A DNA stretch of 11,374 nt, taken from the NCBI GenBank assembly GCA_004151065.3, contig NWUY0300091964.1, positions 6,877 to 18,250 of the forward strand, in the 5' to 3' direction. The DNA comes from Larix sibirica. Its lineage: Eukaryota > Streptophyta > Pinopsida > Pinales > Pinaceae. The notes under the pieces were generated by a model. That model had not been told where the DNA came from. It saw only the letters and a program-made list of their open reading frames with translations, and did not search any database. Positions 1-8,676 of the stretch are shown here, in pieces. How positions within the stretch are numbered: position 1 is the first letter of the stretch; each line of letters begins with the position of its first letter. The position numbers and the translations under genes are program-made.

Positions 1-27
1 TGTGTGTGTGTGTGTGTGTGTGTGTGT
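1..27. repeat. (TG)n dinucleotide microsatellite
   Basis: Thirteen uninterrupted TG units open the window and the tract may extend beyond its left edge. This is a simple-sequence repeat with no coding role visible, likely variable in length between individuals. Confidence 0.95.
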
Positions 28-383
28 ATGCCATGCCAAATAGCCTGCAATATTACATGAGGTTCAAAATATGTCCAAAAAGGAATTTACATCTCAAAAT
101 CGACATGATTTTGTCTATCCTTAGAAATTTTTAGCTATACTTACTATTACACTTTTTTTTTAAAGAACTTCAACTATACCTTCTAAAAAAATAACCAAAA
201 ATAAATTACATTTGACTGAATGTGACATTTTATCCTTGGGTAAAAACATGCTCTCGATGGGCTTCAGCCATCGAGCAATCTTCACTATCAAGTCCTATAG
301 CTCTAAGGTCTACTTATTATTTCTCTGGCTCTTCTTAAAAAACATTCATTTTGTTTTCTTCCACCAAAATTTCCCTGACAAAA
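28..383. other. AT-rich intergenic stretch, nothing recognised
   Basis: This stretch is AT-rich, with several A and T homopolymers. A 76-codon open frame at 212-442 on the plus strand has a composition biased to Phe, Leu and Lys and partly overlaps the decayed minus-strand frame that ends at 384. I see no domain, repeat or RNA gene here. Confidence 0.5.
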
Positions 384-1190
384 CTAACAAAAACTGGTGG
401 ATAACCATAAAAGATTTAGAACTCTTACAAAACCCAGTATGATATTGTATTGCATTTCCATGTCACTTGCCATTTTGTCTATCCTTTTCCTCCATTCACT
501 AATCTAAGCTTCTAATTCTTCTTGCATAGCTTTATGTGGACCCTCTAGTTGATCCTCCAATTGTCTTGGTGCCTTCTTTAACTCATAAATTCCATCTTCA
601 TAATTTCTCCCAAAAAGAGGGAAGGCTAGCCATAGCATGTCTAACTCCAAGGATAAATAATTTCCATTGTCTTTAACTATTGTATAAAATTACACTGCTT
701 CTTCCAAGGAGAGATATAGTTTATGGGTGACTGGATAAGAAGCCTTGGGCAATGACTTTGACATGAAAAATTAGCATTACAAAGTTGCAACAAAAAACAC
801 TTAGGGCTATTGTTCTTTGTCCCCTTTTTGAATTGTATGGATTGTCACCCAGTATTGGCCAAGGAGCACTACATTTAAGATCCACATATTTTCAACTAAT
901 ATGCATGTAATGATCCTCATGGTGAACCAATTGTAGGGTAGCAAGAGGCCCTTATGAGAGAGGATCCCCAAATTGCACTGAGATTGCCTCCCTAAAACTC
1001 CGGCTTGCTCAAGATATATCCCACTTGCTCTAGCACATCCCATCAAAGTCAACTTTAGAGTTCTACTCATGATATATGTGTTCAAGTGTGGGAGGTTGGT
1101 GAGGGCATGAGATATATTTATGTCTTCAAACACGATCTCCCTACTCAAACACTTGGCTCATGTTAGCTTATTCATATCATGCAAGGAGGG
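384..1190 (-). pseudogene. Decayed reading frame of unknown function
   Basis: A single minus-strand frame can be followed from about 1190 down to a stop at 384. Seven stops interrupt it (1158-1160, 807-809, 801-803, 777-779, 771-773, 690-692, 504-506), and no frameshift is needed. The longest open piece, 807-1148, has a varied, protein-like composition. A second protein-like piece follows at 507-764, including the words LELDMLWLAFPLFGRNYEDG and then a charged stretch rich in Glu, Gln and Lys that could form a helix or coiled coil. I recognise no domain or catalytic motif. Staying in one frame across about 800 bases suggests a former coding sequence rather than chance, but this is inference. 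An old transposon gag-like or accessory frame is possible, as is a host gene fragment. Confidence 0.4.
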
Positions 1191-1702
1191 TTATTAATGC
1201 CTTGAGATAAAATAATTAAGGTCTTTGGGGAGCCCCCATTTTTAACAAGCCTCCCTCTATCCAATAGAACTACTCAATTTTCCAAGTGATCAACTTAAGC
1301 ATTGTCCTTTCTATGTATATGGAAGAAATCCATTGAATCAGAGGGAAGGAGTGCAATGGTTCTCTCCATCATTTGTGACAAATTTGGCCCCCCTTGTGAC
1401 CTTTCCCTTTTTTGCTTGACCAATAATTAGTTATGAATCTCCAAAATCAAAATTTTCTTAACATTCTATCCTGAAATAATATAAAGCTAAGATATTGGGC
1501 ATGAATTTCTTCCTAATTCACGCTTTCTTGTGATTTGGTTCCTACATTCTTTGTATTGTTTGTTTGATTTATTATATTGCAGTTCCTTTCCTTTCCAAGC
1601 ACACATACTCACATGTTTGGGTGTTTGGATTATGAAATTCAAAGATTAACAAGTGTTAATACAATCACCCTGGGATTGGTTTTCATTCCAATTAGCCTCT
1701 AG
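1191..1702. other. Intergenic stretch, nothing recognised
   Basis: This stretch of about 510 bases lies between two decayed frames that point away from each other. Stops are frequent in the frames I checked. I saw no terminal repeats, target duplications or RNA gene. It could hold the separated 5' ends of both neighbours, but nothing in the sequence shows this. Confidence 0.4.
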
Positions 1703-2185
1703 GTGATTTCAATAGCATTAGACCTGGTAATTTTGTTAGGACTTCTTCAGGTGGATGATCACAAGACCGGTGAGTTTAAATACAAGACTATAGGCATGGA
1801 TTGTCTGGGATGTAGAGTGAATGTGTGTAGGGAAATTCAAGAGTTGTGAAGGGTTCTTTAGAGGCATGAGGAACTAATTGGAGAGAACAACACTTCCATC
1901 TTCTTGGTGACATCTAAGCTTCATAACATGGGAAATTGTTGTTCTCTTTGGAATGCCTCTTTGGTTGAAGCGCTAGTTGTCCTGCAGCAGCAAATTCAGG
2001 TTCTTGAAGCCGAAATTGCAATACGTTGTAACCTAGTCTGCAATCTAAGTAAAGGTTCTCATTTTGCAACTTCAAATCCTTCCCTTCATTGGATGCAAAC
2101 CCAGGAAACCTTGGAGAGGAAAAAATTATATACCAAGCTCAAAACAACATGGAAGTGGACAGTTCACTGTACAATGAAGAAATAA
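1703..2185 (+). pseudogene. Decayed reading frame of unknown function with a Cys cluster
   Basis: One plus-strand frame runs from just after a stop at 1700-1702 to TAA at 2183-2185, broken by TGA at 1847-1849 and TAG at 1859-1861. The first part reads like protein, with a Cys-rich word MDCLGCRVNVC (C-x2-C-x4-C spacing). After the two stops an open piece of more than 100 codons follows, with VEALVVLQQQIQVLEAEIAI, a likely amphipathic helix or coiled coil, near 1960-2020. No convincing start codon is present, since the frame is simply open from 1703. I do not recognise the family. The cysteines could bind a metal, but four ligands with standard spacing are not seen. It is probably a relic of a coding sequence, either an old element or a gene fragment. 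Confidence 0.4.
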
Positions 2186-3199
2186 ATAGCAAGTAAGTCT
2201 ACCCTTAGCCTGCCTAAATATATTTTGTAAATTTTGTTTGTTTAGAGGAGCCTTTTGTTGCATCTATTTCAGTAATATTTTAAAAAAATTATCTGCAAAT
2301 GATAATAGAAACAATCTCAATTAATTTTTGAAGCTCTAGTTTGAGGATTCATACCAAATCATATCTCATTATTTTGTATTTTCACATTGTCTAGTCAGCT
2401 ATAGCACTCTGTTAATACAAATCACTACCATTTTTGTTTTAAACCAAAAAATACATTATTAGAATTTAAAATTTTAACATGGTTCCCACCACCGTGCTAT
2501 CACTCTTTGTCTCAATGTTTTCCCTACGCAATTTCGTATATATACCATTTGGATATAGGAAATATGACAATGTAGGTATTTTGTTTCTGGAAAAGTCAAA
2601 TTTGGAAGAAAATACTCACATTGAGCTCTCCTTATCCCGCACTACATCATTTTTTAATGTACCTTATATTGACTTGAATCCACGCATAATAATATTATAT
2701 TACACATTATAACTCTATAAATTAATGAAGTGTTTAATATTAATCAACCAAAGATAATATGAGTCGTGATCACTCATCTAGATCTTCCTTCATACATGTC
2801 GTTGGAACTTGATCCCTACATAAACTTTAATTAATGACACAACACATAGAGTCTTAAATTTCTTTAAAATAACTAATGTAGCCTTTACATTAAATCTAGA
2901 TCTACCAAGTACCAAGAGAGATCAATTTTCTTGAGGTGAATTTTTTTCTTAACGTGTAAAAAAATTTAAGATAAATTTGATCCCCCTCGATGTTTGGTAG
3001 AATCTTATTTAAGATGGATCTACTTTGGTTTTAATTTTGTATAGCCTTTGTAAAATTTAAGTTTAAGGTGGATAATAGGGCCAACATGTTAGTCTTTTGT
3101 GATGTGGATTATAGTTGCCACATAAGTGTTACCCATGTTAATTTTTTTTGTTTAATCCAATATCTATTTTTTTAATTATTTTTTTTATTTTTTATAATA
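2186..3199. other. AT-rich intergenic stretch, nothing recognised
   Basis: About 1 kb of strongly AT-rich sequence ends in T-rich tracts at roughly 3138-3192. The 77-codon open frame at 2479-2712 has low-complexity, hydrophobic composition and no motif, so I do not call it a gene. No tRNA, terminal repeat or tandem array was seen. Confidence 0.5.
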
Positions 3200-4344
3200 T
3201 TACGTTACACCATTGGGGAGGCATGTGTTGGGGGGATCCTATTGGATCCCGGAGGAAATACTATCTTAACCTTTGAGTGGGGATTAGGTAAATCCACCAA
3301 TAATCAAGCTGAGTGACATGCCCTTTATCTAGAACTTGAGAATGTGGTTCATCTTGTAATCCAATCTATTGCAATCATCGAGGATTCTCTCCTAATCATC
3401 TCCAAAGCAAGGAACATAATGGAACTAGTGGATAGAATCGCAGGGAGCCTCCAAAAACATATCAATGGGCTTCTACGACAAATCATTGATTCCCAATTGA
3501 TGCATGTCAGATGAGAAAATAACAAAATTGCAGATGGTCTTGCGAAAAAGGTCGACATATGGAAAAAGGAGGCCTATTTCAAAATGGACACCAACTTACC
3601 ATTCGTTGGCCCCCCTAAGAATTATTATTTGCAGTTAATAATGGATCATATTTCATTTAATACCATCGCATTAACCATAAACTTGTCAAGTTGTTGTTAC
3701 AACTCCCAAATCCTGGCCATAATGGAGCACATGGCCTCATGCTTGGAGGAGCATTTGGGAAGCTTGGACATGAAGTTTCCTTGGGAGGCGGGGACATATA
3801 TGCTATCTCTCCCTTGTAGTCACATCGAAGGTGGGATACACTTGTAGTGAAGCAAGGGGAAGTCTGGTTTTGTCTGCAAAATTGGAATGGTGATTTTGGA
3901 GCTAGAGGAAGAAGACGTCGTCCCCTATGCCTTATGGGAGTTGCACTCTATCGCATTTGTTGTAGAATGTGTAGAGGAAGGTTTGCATATTGTAGGCTTC
4001 GTTCAGCATTCTGGTAGTGCATAGGTATCTCTCTCCCTACTCTGCAAGGTGTGGGATTCTAGAATTGAGCTGGGTTTCATTGGTCTCTTGTCAAGAATGA
4101 AGTCGGCGGTTGATTAGGAGTCCAAGTTGCAAGAGTTATCTATGGGCATAAGGGATGTTCGCATGGACATCAATGAAATTTGAAGCAATATTTGATGGAT
4201 CAATGCACAATTGGAAGGGGTTTTATATGCAGTTTTCCATATTAAAGTTTATAATTCATATCTAAAGCATCGCCTAGACGAAGCTGAAGGGAATATAAGG
4301 GTATATGGAGCTCAAGTTGATACCATGATGAACACTTTCGACTG
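3200..4344 (+). pseudogene. Decayed RNase H-containing reading frame, 5' part, interrupted by the LTR element
   Basis: One plus-strand frame spans about 380 codons without a frameshift but with stops at 3314, 3512, 3845, 3848, 4022, 4115, 4181 and 4193. Its first 120 codons resemble the plant RNase H-like domain found in many plant retroelement proteins. GGILLDPGG starts near 3230, WGLGKSTNNQAE lies at 3278-3313 with the acidic residue Glu at 3311, IIEDSLLII carries an Asp near 3380, and ENNKIADGLAKK begins at 3515 with a third acidic residue. The first catalytic Asp, expected just upstream of GGILL, is not recognisable. RNase H cleaves RNA in RNA-DNA hybrids, in retroelements to remove template RNA. 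The rest, from about 3600, has no domain I know. It includes an acidic patch (LELEEEDVV) and, after 4200, a charged helical stretch. The frame is cut at 4344 by the retrotransposon. It could be the 3' end of a plant L1-type element carrying RNase H or another retroelement. The RNase H call is good, the parent element is uncertain. Confidence 0.75.
4340..4344. repeat. Left target-site duplication, GACTG
   Basis: GACTG lies directly before the TG that begins the 5' LTR and is repeated exactly after the CA that ends the 3' LTR. A 5-bp duplication is the usual footprint of Ty3/gypsy integrases and fixes both ends of the element. Confidence 0.93.
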
Positions 4345-4560
4345 TGACGCAAGAGCATCCTTGGGCTCGAGCAATCCGCATCACCCAAAATATTTATGTT
4401 TTGCAAATTAGATAATAAGTTGAATAAGGACTATGTTAGTGATCCATTTTATTTAGTAAATTTTCTAAGTATAGAGTTATGCTGCCACCCATAGTTCAAT
4501 TCGGACTGCTGCCACTTATGCTACTATTTTTGTGCATGTTGAAACTCGTTCTGAAAATAT

Positions 4561-4767
4561 TGTACATGTGGTATTTGACTTGCTGAAACACCTCTTGGAC
4601 TCCTGTACATGTGGTATTTGACTTGCTGAAACACCTGTTGAACTCCTGTACATGTGGTATTTGATTTGCTGAAACTCCTATACATGTGGTATTCAACTTG
4701 CTAAAACACCTATTGAAACTCTTGTACATATGTTAGTCGACTTGATAAAAAACATGATGTGACTCCT
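4561..4767 (+). repeat. Tandem array in the 5' LTR, five units of about 43-44 bp
   Basis: Each unit starts TGTACATGTGGTATT or a close variant and ends near GAACTCC. Units start at about 4561, 4604, 4647, 4679 and 4723, the third being shortened to about 32 bp. The array contains the palindrome TGTACA in most units. It lies in the upstream (U3-like) part of the LTR, where repeated enhancer-like modules are common in retrotransposons; a regulatory role is inference. The 3' LTR has four units. Confidence 0.9.
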
Positions 4768-4835
4768 TCAACGTTCAATGTCGCCACATAAGTGTTTCAA
4801 GATTCCACGTTGTCATTATGAATGATTGTTTCCGC

Positions 4836-4841
4836 CACGTG
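4836..4841 (+). promoter_or_regulatory. G-box (CACGTG) in the 5' LTR
   Basis: CACGTG is the core site bound by plant bZIP and bHLH factors. It is kept at the matching place in the 3' LTR (10568-10573), although the base before it differs. Whether it drove transcription of the element is not shown by the sequence. Confidence 0.35.
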
Positions 4842-5125
4842 TTGGGTAGAGTAACCACACCTAGGAGATGAAGTCTCATACCCAAACAACGAAGAGATTG
4901 GCGAACAGTCGTGAGGGAGGTGAATGGTTTTGGCAACAATTCGATCTTGGCAGAGGAATTCGAATCGATTCAAGCAAAGACCGAAGAGTTTAAAAGTAGA
5001 AATGGAAGCGATGAGACGGGGGGTTGGTTCAACACACATAAGAAATATATCATGGGGACACGTTGGAGAAGGGATCCAGGAAAAGAGCAGCGTGAAGTAG
5101 AAGGCTGAAATAGAGGATCAACACA

Positions 5126-5135
5126 TTACATAAGG
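5126..5135 (+). promoter_or_regulatory. Possible degenerate TATA region of the 5' LTR
   Basis: TTACATAAGG lies about 115 bases before the AATAAA and is followed by GGACTCTATCC, which is shared with the 3' LTR. The matching site in the 3' LTR reads TTATGCAAGG. Neither copy is a clean TATA box; this is the best-placed candidate only. Confidence 0.25.
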
Positions 5136-5250
5136 ACTCTATCCCCCTCACGATTCCAAAATTGTTACAACGACAAGAGAAACCATTGGGTGAATGTTGT
5201 CACTCATGTCCATACTTGTTGAATGTAACTCTGTGATTCCACCTTGAATC

Positions 5251-5256
5251 AATAAA
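5251..5256 (+). terminator. Polyadenylation signal AATAAA, 5' LTR
   Basis: AATAAA sits inside a stretch (CACCTTGAATCAATAAAATT) that is identical in both LTRs. In LTR elements this signal in the 3' copy directs cleavage of the transcript. Confidence 0.5.
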
Positions 5257-5413
5257 ATTATGTGTGCATTTCATTTGGCATCCCACAGTGAAATATATGG
5301 GTTAATTTTCATTGTGTTGGATAATAACGTGATGGTTTTCCAATGTGCATTCCGAAAGCAGAGTTAGGTTTTGTAATAGCTGGTGTGTTGCATCACCTAG
5401 CATCTGCATCAAG

Positions 5414-5431
5414 TGGTATTAGAGCAGGTTC
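5414..5431 (+). promoter_or_regulatory. Primer-binding site for initiator tRNA-Met
   Basis: TGGTATTAGAGC starts 2 bases after the 5' LTR and matches the complement of the plant initiator tRNA-Met 3' end (TGGTATCAGAGC) at 11 of 12 bases. The one difference is C to T. The annealed tRNA primes minus-strand DNA synthesis. Confidence 0.9.
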
Positions 5432-5596
5432 ACTCTGAGGATACTTGCGTGATTGTTCCTGAAGGTGGGTGAGAAAGTACCCTGAGTTTGGTGGTGTATC
5501 AACATTCTGAGTGTTGAAGAACAAGTAAGTGTATCAGCATTTGGATTGAGGTTGTGGATGGTATTTAGGGTTCTAACTACCAGGAGACTTGTGAGA
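5432..5596 (+). other. Untranslated leader between primer-binding site and gag
   Basis: These 165 bases separate the primer-binding site from the likely Gag start. In LTR elements this region usually carries RNA packaging and dimerisation signals, but I could not identify one here. Confidence 0.5.
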
Positions 5597-6670
5597 ATGC
5601 CACCAAGAAGGAGAGGAGCAACGCGTGAAGGTGCTGGAAATTGAGAACTTGAAGAGTTTTTGAGAAGAATAGACAAATTAGAAAACCAAAGAGATGGAGG
5701 TGTTGATATAGATTCGGAATCTAAGGCTGAGATTAAAATTGAACGGAATCCTGAGAATGAAGACCTTGCAGAGCGTTTGATATATTATCTAAGTAACAGA
5801 GGTAGTGTGAAGGTTGAAGTTTTGTGCTATGATGGAAGCTTGAAATTTGAAACTCTTATTGATTGGATAGGAGAGCTCGAGATATACTTCGAATATGAGA
5901 ATGTCAGTGATCCCAATAAATTTTGTTTTTCCGTTACAAAATTGAAGGGGCTTGCTGCACTTTGGTGGGACATCTTGCAGAAAGATAGAATTGATAATAG
6001 GTTGGAAAGGATTAGAACCTGGAAGAAAATGGTAAGTAAGATTAAGGAGAAGTTTTTTCATGTTGATTATTAGTAAAACTTGTGTAGACAAGTCCAGAAT
6101 CTGAGGCAAAATAATGTTTATGTGCATGAGTATACTGAAGAGTTCTTCAGGATGTCACTCAGATCAGGATTTAAGGAGCCTGAGTATCAGCATGTGGCTA
6201 GATACGTGAATGGATTGAAATATGTAATTCGGGATGAGATGAGTATACATTATTTTCGTGTTGTGGATGAATCTTACCAAGTTGCTCTGAAGGTGGAGGA
6301 GAAGGTTGATAGAAAAAATCGATAGAATTTAAGAGGAAGAGGTCCAAGAGGAAGAGGCAAAGAAAACATTGTTAGAATAAATGACAAGGAAGAGGAGCCG
6401 ATAAGCAGTCCAAGTGCTAGAGGAAATGGAACTGGTAGAGGTAGAGGCTATGGGAGAGGAAGGGGCAAGTATGTAATTACTTGTTATAGGTGTGGAGTTG
6501 AAGGTCACAAAGCATCGGAATGTCCAGAAAATCAAGGTTCCGGCAAGAGAGGTGATCCTAGAACGCAGGTTACTATGGTGGATGAAGCATCGATGGTTGG
6601 AGAAAATGTGGTTGTACTACCACAAGAACAAGGTGAGAACTTGAGGTTTTGTAGAACATTACTTAAATGA
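5597..6670 (+). pseudogene. gag: Retrotransposon Gag (capsid and nucleocapsid), broken
   Basis: Gag forms the virus-like particle and binds the element RNA. I start it at ATG 5597, giving MPPRRRGA, a typical basic start for plant gypsy Gag and the first ATG in this frame shortly after the leader. The capsid region includes KLKGLAALWWDILQKDR near 5940-5990, the hallmark Trp-Trp word of the Retrotrans_gag family. After 6326 come Arg-Gly rich stretches and a CCHC zinc knuckle at 6482-6523 (CYRCGVEGHKASEC, C-x2-C-x4-H-x4-C) for nucleic acid binding. In-frame stops lie at 5642 (TGA), 6071 (TAG), 6074 (TAA), 6323 (TAG) and 6668 (TGA), all in frame with one another. Apart from stops the frame is continuous with the protease. 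No functional Gag can be made. Confidence 0.92.
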
Positions 6671-7134
6671 GAGCAGAAGTTAATAGAAGAACCTAAACAA
6701 AGGAAAAGATTATTTCAGACCAAATGTAAAGTTCAAGGCAAATGTTGTAACTTGATTATTCATGGAGGAATTACGAAGAACTTAGTTTCCACCGAAGTCA
6801 AAAAGAAACTAAATTTGAATTGTAAGCCACACCCTAATCCCTATAGAGTTTCATGGTTGCAGAAGGGCCAGCAGGTGACTGTGACCGAACAATGTTTGTT
6901 GAATTTTTAGATTGGAGATTTTAAAAATAAAGTGTTATGCGATGTAGTGGAGATGGATGCATGCCAAATCCTACTTGGAAGACCTTGGATGTTTGATAGA
7001 AAATTGTTTCACGATGGCAGAAAAAATTCTTATGAATTTTTTCAAAATGGGCAATGTTAAATGTTGACACCAATACATGAAGATGGTGGGAATAACAGCA
7101 ACGGTGACATCAAGGTTGATGTAACAACAACATT
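6671..7134 (+). pseudogene. Retropepsin-like aspartic protease, broken
   Basis: This continues the Gag frame and should cut the polyprotein. The active-site word reads LIIHGGITKNLV, with His (CAT, 6761-6763) where the catalytic Asp of the family is expected, so the enzyme would be dead. The C-terminal protease word ILLGRPW is clear at 6968-6988, followed by FDRKLFHDGRKN, which usually links protease to reverse transcriptase. Stops lie at 6908 (TAG) and 7058 (TAA). A frameshift between about 7117 and 7140, inside an AAC/ACA repeat, moves the coding to the next frame. Boundaries with Gag and reverse transcriptase are approximate. Confidence 0.8.
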
Positions 7135-8211
7135 ATGTTGTGTTCTGCTAAGGAGTTCCTAAAGGAGCAGAAGAAGAATGGATATTGTTTATCTATATTG
7201 CCAAAGAAGGTTCAGGAGGCTGAAAAGGGAAGTTCTGTAACAACCGAGATCGAACGCATGTTGGAAGATTTTAAAGAAATTGTTGCAGAGGAATTACCAA
7301 CAGGGTTACCTCCGTTGCAGAGTATATCACACCAAATTGATTTGATCCCAGCATCAAGTTTACCAAATAAAGAGCCTTATAGAATGACTCCGTCAAAAAG
7401 TGAAGAAGTGAATCGGCAAGTGCAGGAATTTCTTGACCGAGGATTGGTTCGTGAAAGTTTAATCCCTTGTGTTGTACCAGCAGTATTGACACCTGAGAAA
7501 ATAGTGAAGTGGTGAATGTGCACTGATCTGTGTTCCATTAACAATATCACCATCAAATACCAATTTCCATTGCCCGGAATGGATGACCTTATGGATTGTT
7601 TAAGTGGTTCAAAGTATTTTACCAAAATTTATTTGAAAAGTGGTTATCACCAAATTCGAATCAGAGAAGGCGACGAATGGAAGACTGCGTTCAAGACAAA
7701 ATATGAACTGTTTGAATGGTTAGTGATGCCATTCGAATTGACAAATGCACCTAGCACATTCATGAGATTGATTAATGAAGTCTTGAAGCCATTTTTGGGT
7801 AAGTTTGTGGTTGTGTATTTGGATGATATACTAATCTTTAGCATAAGTAAATCATAGCATGTTGAGCATGTGAGAGCAGTGTTGCATCATTTGAAGGAGG
7901 AGAAGTTACTCATAAACCTCAAGAAATGTACATTTATGCGGCGTGAATTAGTGTACTTGGGGTTCGTGATTTCAAAAGAAGGACTAAAAATGGATTCTAA
8001 GAAAGTGAAGGCAATTCTCGAATGGCCAACACATAGATGCACATTAAATGTGAGGATCTTCCATGGATTGGAAGGATTCTATCAGAAGTTCATTCAAAAC
8101 TTCAGTCAAATTTGTGTGCCTCTTACAGAGTGTATGAAGAAGGGTGTGTTTCAGTGGACTGCAGCAACAAAGAAGTCATTTGAGGAGTTGAAGAAAAGAG
8201 TAACAACATAG
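7135..8211 (+). pseudogene. pol: Reverse transcriptase domain of Pol, broken
   Basis: Reverse transcriptase copies the element RNA into DNA. The frame runs through the usual motifs: an ISHQIDLIP entry word near 7324, [24 protein letters not shown] near 7624, [15 protein letters not shown] near 7726, YLDDILIFS at 7816-7842, and NLKKCTFMRRELVYLGFVIS then the thumb. The YLDD box is intact. In motif A the catalytic Asp is replaced by Tyr (TAT, 7630-7632), and in motif B the usual Gly after MPF is Glu (7735-7737). Stops lie at 7513 (TGA), 7855 (TAG) and 8209 (TAG), with no frameshift inside the domain. The enzyme would be inactive even without the stops. Confidence 0.95.
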
Positions 8212-8676
8212 CCAGTGTTGGCATGGCCAGACTTTAGTAAAGTGTTTCAGGTTGATTGTGATGCGAGTGGAGTAGCCATTGGAGCGGTTTTGAATCAAGA
8301 AGGAAAACCCATTGCATATTCCAACAAGAAGTTGAACAAGGCCAAGAAGAAATACTTTTTTATAATCAGGAGTTCTATGCTATTGTGCAAGCTTTGAAGA
8401 AATGGCAACATTATTTACTTCAAAGGAGTTTGTCTTGTTCACGGATCACAAAGCTTTGCAATACATTAACAACCAAGGTAATTTGAATCAAAAGCATACT
8501 AAATGGGTAGAATTCTTGCAGATTTATTATTTTGTGTTGAAACACAGATCATGAGCGTCCAATAAGGTATTTGATGCATTGAGTCGGAGAGCAACGTTAC
8601 TTAATACCATGTCAGTAGAAGTGGTAAGTTTGAATTGTCTAAAGACATTGTAAGAAGAATATGCAGATTTTCATAA
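8212..8676 (+). pseudogene. pol: RNase H domain of Pol, frameshifted
   Basis: The domain follows reverse transcriptase directly and degrades template RNA. Four acidic active-site positions are all present: Asp in CDASG (8260-8262), Glu in NQEFYA (8370-8372), Asp in FTDHKAL (8444-8446) and Asp in FDALSRR (8573-8575). Reading them needs three frames, because single-base losses lie near 8358-8361 (in a T run) and near 8421. Stops lie at 8552 (TGA) and 8651 (TAA). This RNase H is of the Ty3/gypsy type and unrelated to the plant-type RNase H at 3200-3590 outside the element. Confidence 0.92.

Larger units (their letters stand above)
4345..5411 (+). repeat. 5' long terminal repeat, 1067 bp
   Basis: It begins TGACGCA and ends TGCATCA, and aligns along its whole length with 10120-11143. 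The LTR would supply promoter, transcript start and polyadenylation signals. It holds a 43-44 bp tandem array (4561-4767), a CACGTG box (4836-4841), a weak TATA-like site and AATAAA (5251-5256). It is 43 bp longer than the 3' copy, mainly because of one extra, shortened tandem unit and about 12 extra bases just before the array. Confidence 0.95.

Noticed and set aside
212-442. A 76-codon plus-strand open frame.
   Set aside because: Its composition is biased by AT-rich sequence, it has no motif, and its end overlaps the more protein-like minus-strand relic.
2193-2198. GTAAGT, a good plant 5' splice-site sequence, just after the 1703-2185 frame.
   Set aside because: An in-frame stop (2183-2185) comes first and no matching acceptor or downstream exon was found.
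2479-2712. A 77-codon plus-strand open frame starting with ATG.
   Set aside because: It lies in AT-rich sequence, has no recognised motif and no supporting neighbour or promoter signal.
3349-3558. A 69-codon minus-strand open frame.
   Set aside because: It is the antisense shadow of the RNase H domain, which has clear motifs on the plus strand.
4561-4767. Regular repeats of about 43 bp that might suggest a CRISPR array.
   Set aside because: The units are directly adjacent tandem copies with no unique spacers, lie inside an LTR, and the sequence is plant-like.
4797-5039. Minus-strand open frames in both LTRs (also 10529-10822, and over the tandem arrays at 4496-4729 and 10291-10503).
   Set aside because: They are antisense to the LTR, repeat only because the LTRs are copies, and show no domain.
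4911-5108. A 65-codon plus-strand open frame in the 5' LTR, with a matching open frame at 10652-10840 in the 3' LTR.
   Set aside because: It stays open in both copies, but about a fifth of the residues differ and most base changes alter the residue, so there is no sign of protein constraint. It lies in the LTR regulatory region.
5789-6127. A 112-codon minus-strand open frame over gag, and similar minus-strand frames at 6329-6535, 7271-7625, 7647-7844 and 9375-9895.
   Set aside because: All are antisense to recognisable Gag or Pol motifs and carry no motif of their own.
7117-7140. A programmed -1 frameshift to make Pol from Gag-protease.
   Set aside because: The shift lies between protease and reverse transcriptase, no slippery heptamer is evident, and five more shifts in the same direction occur inside Pol domains where none should be programmed.
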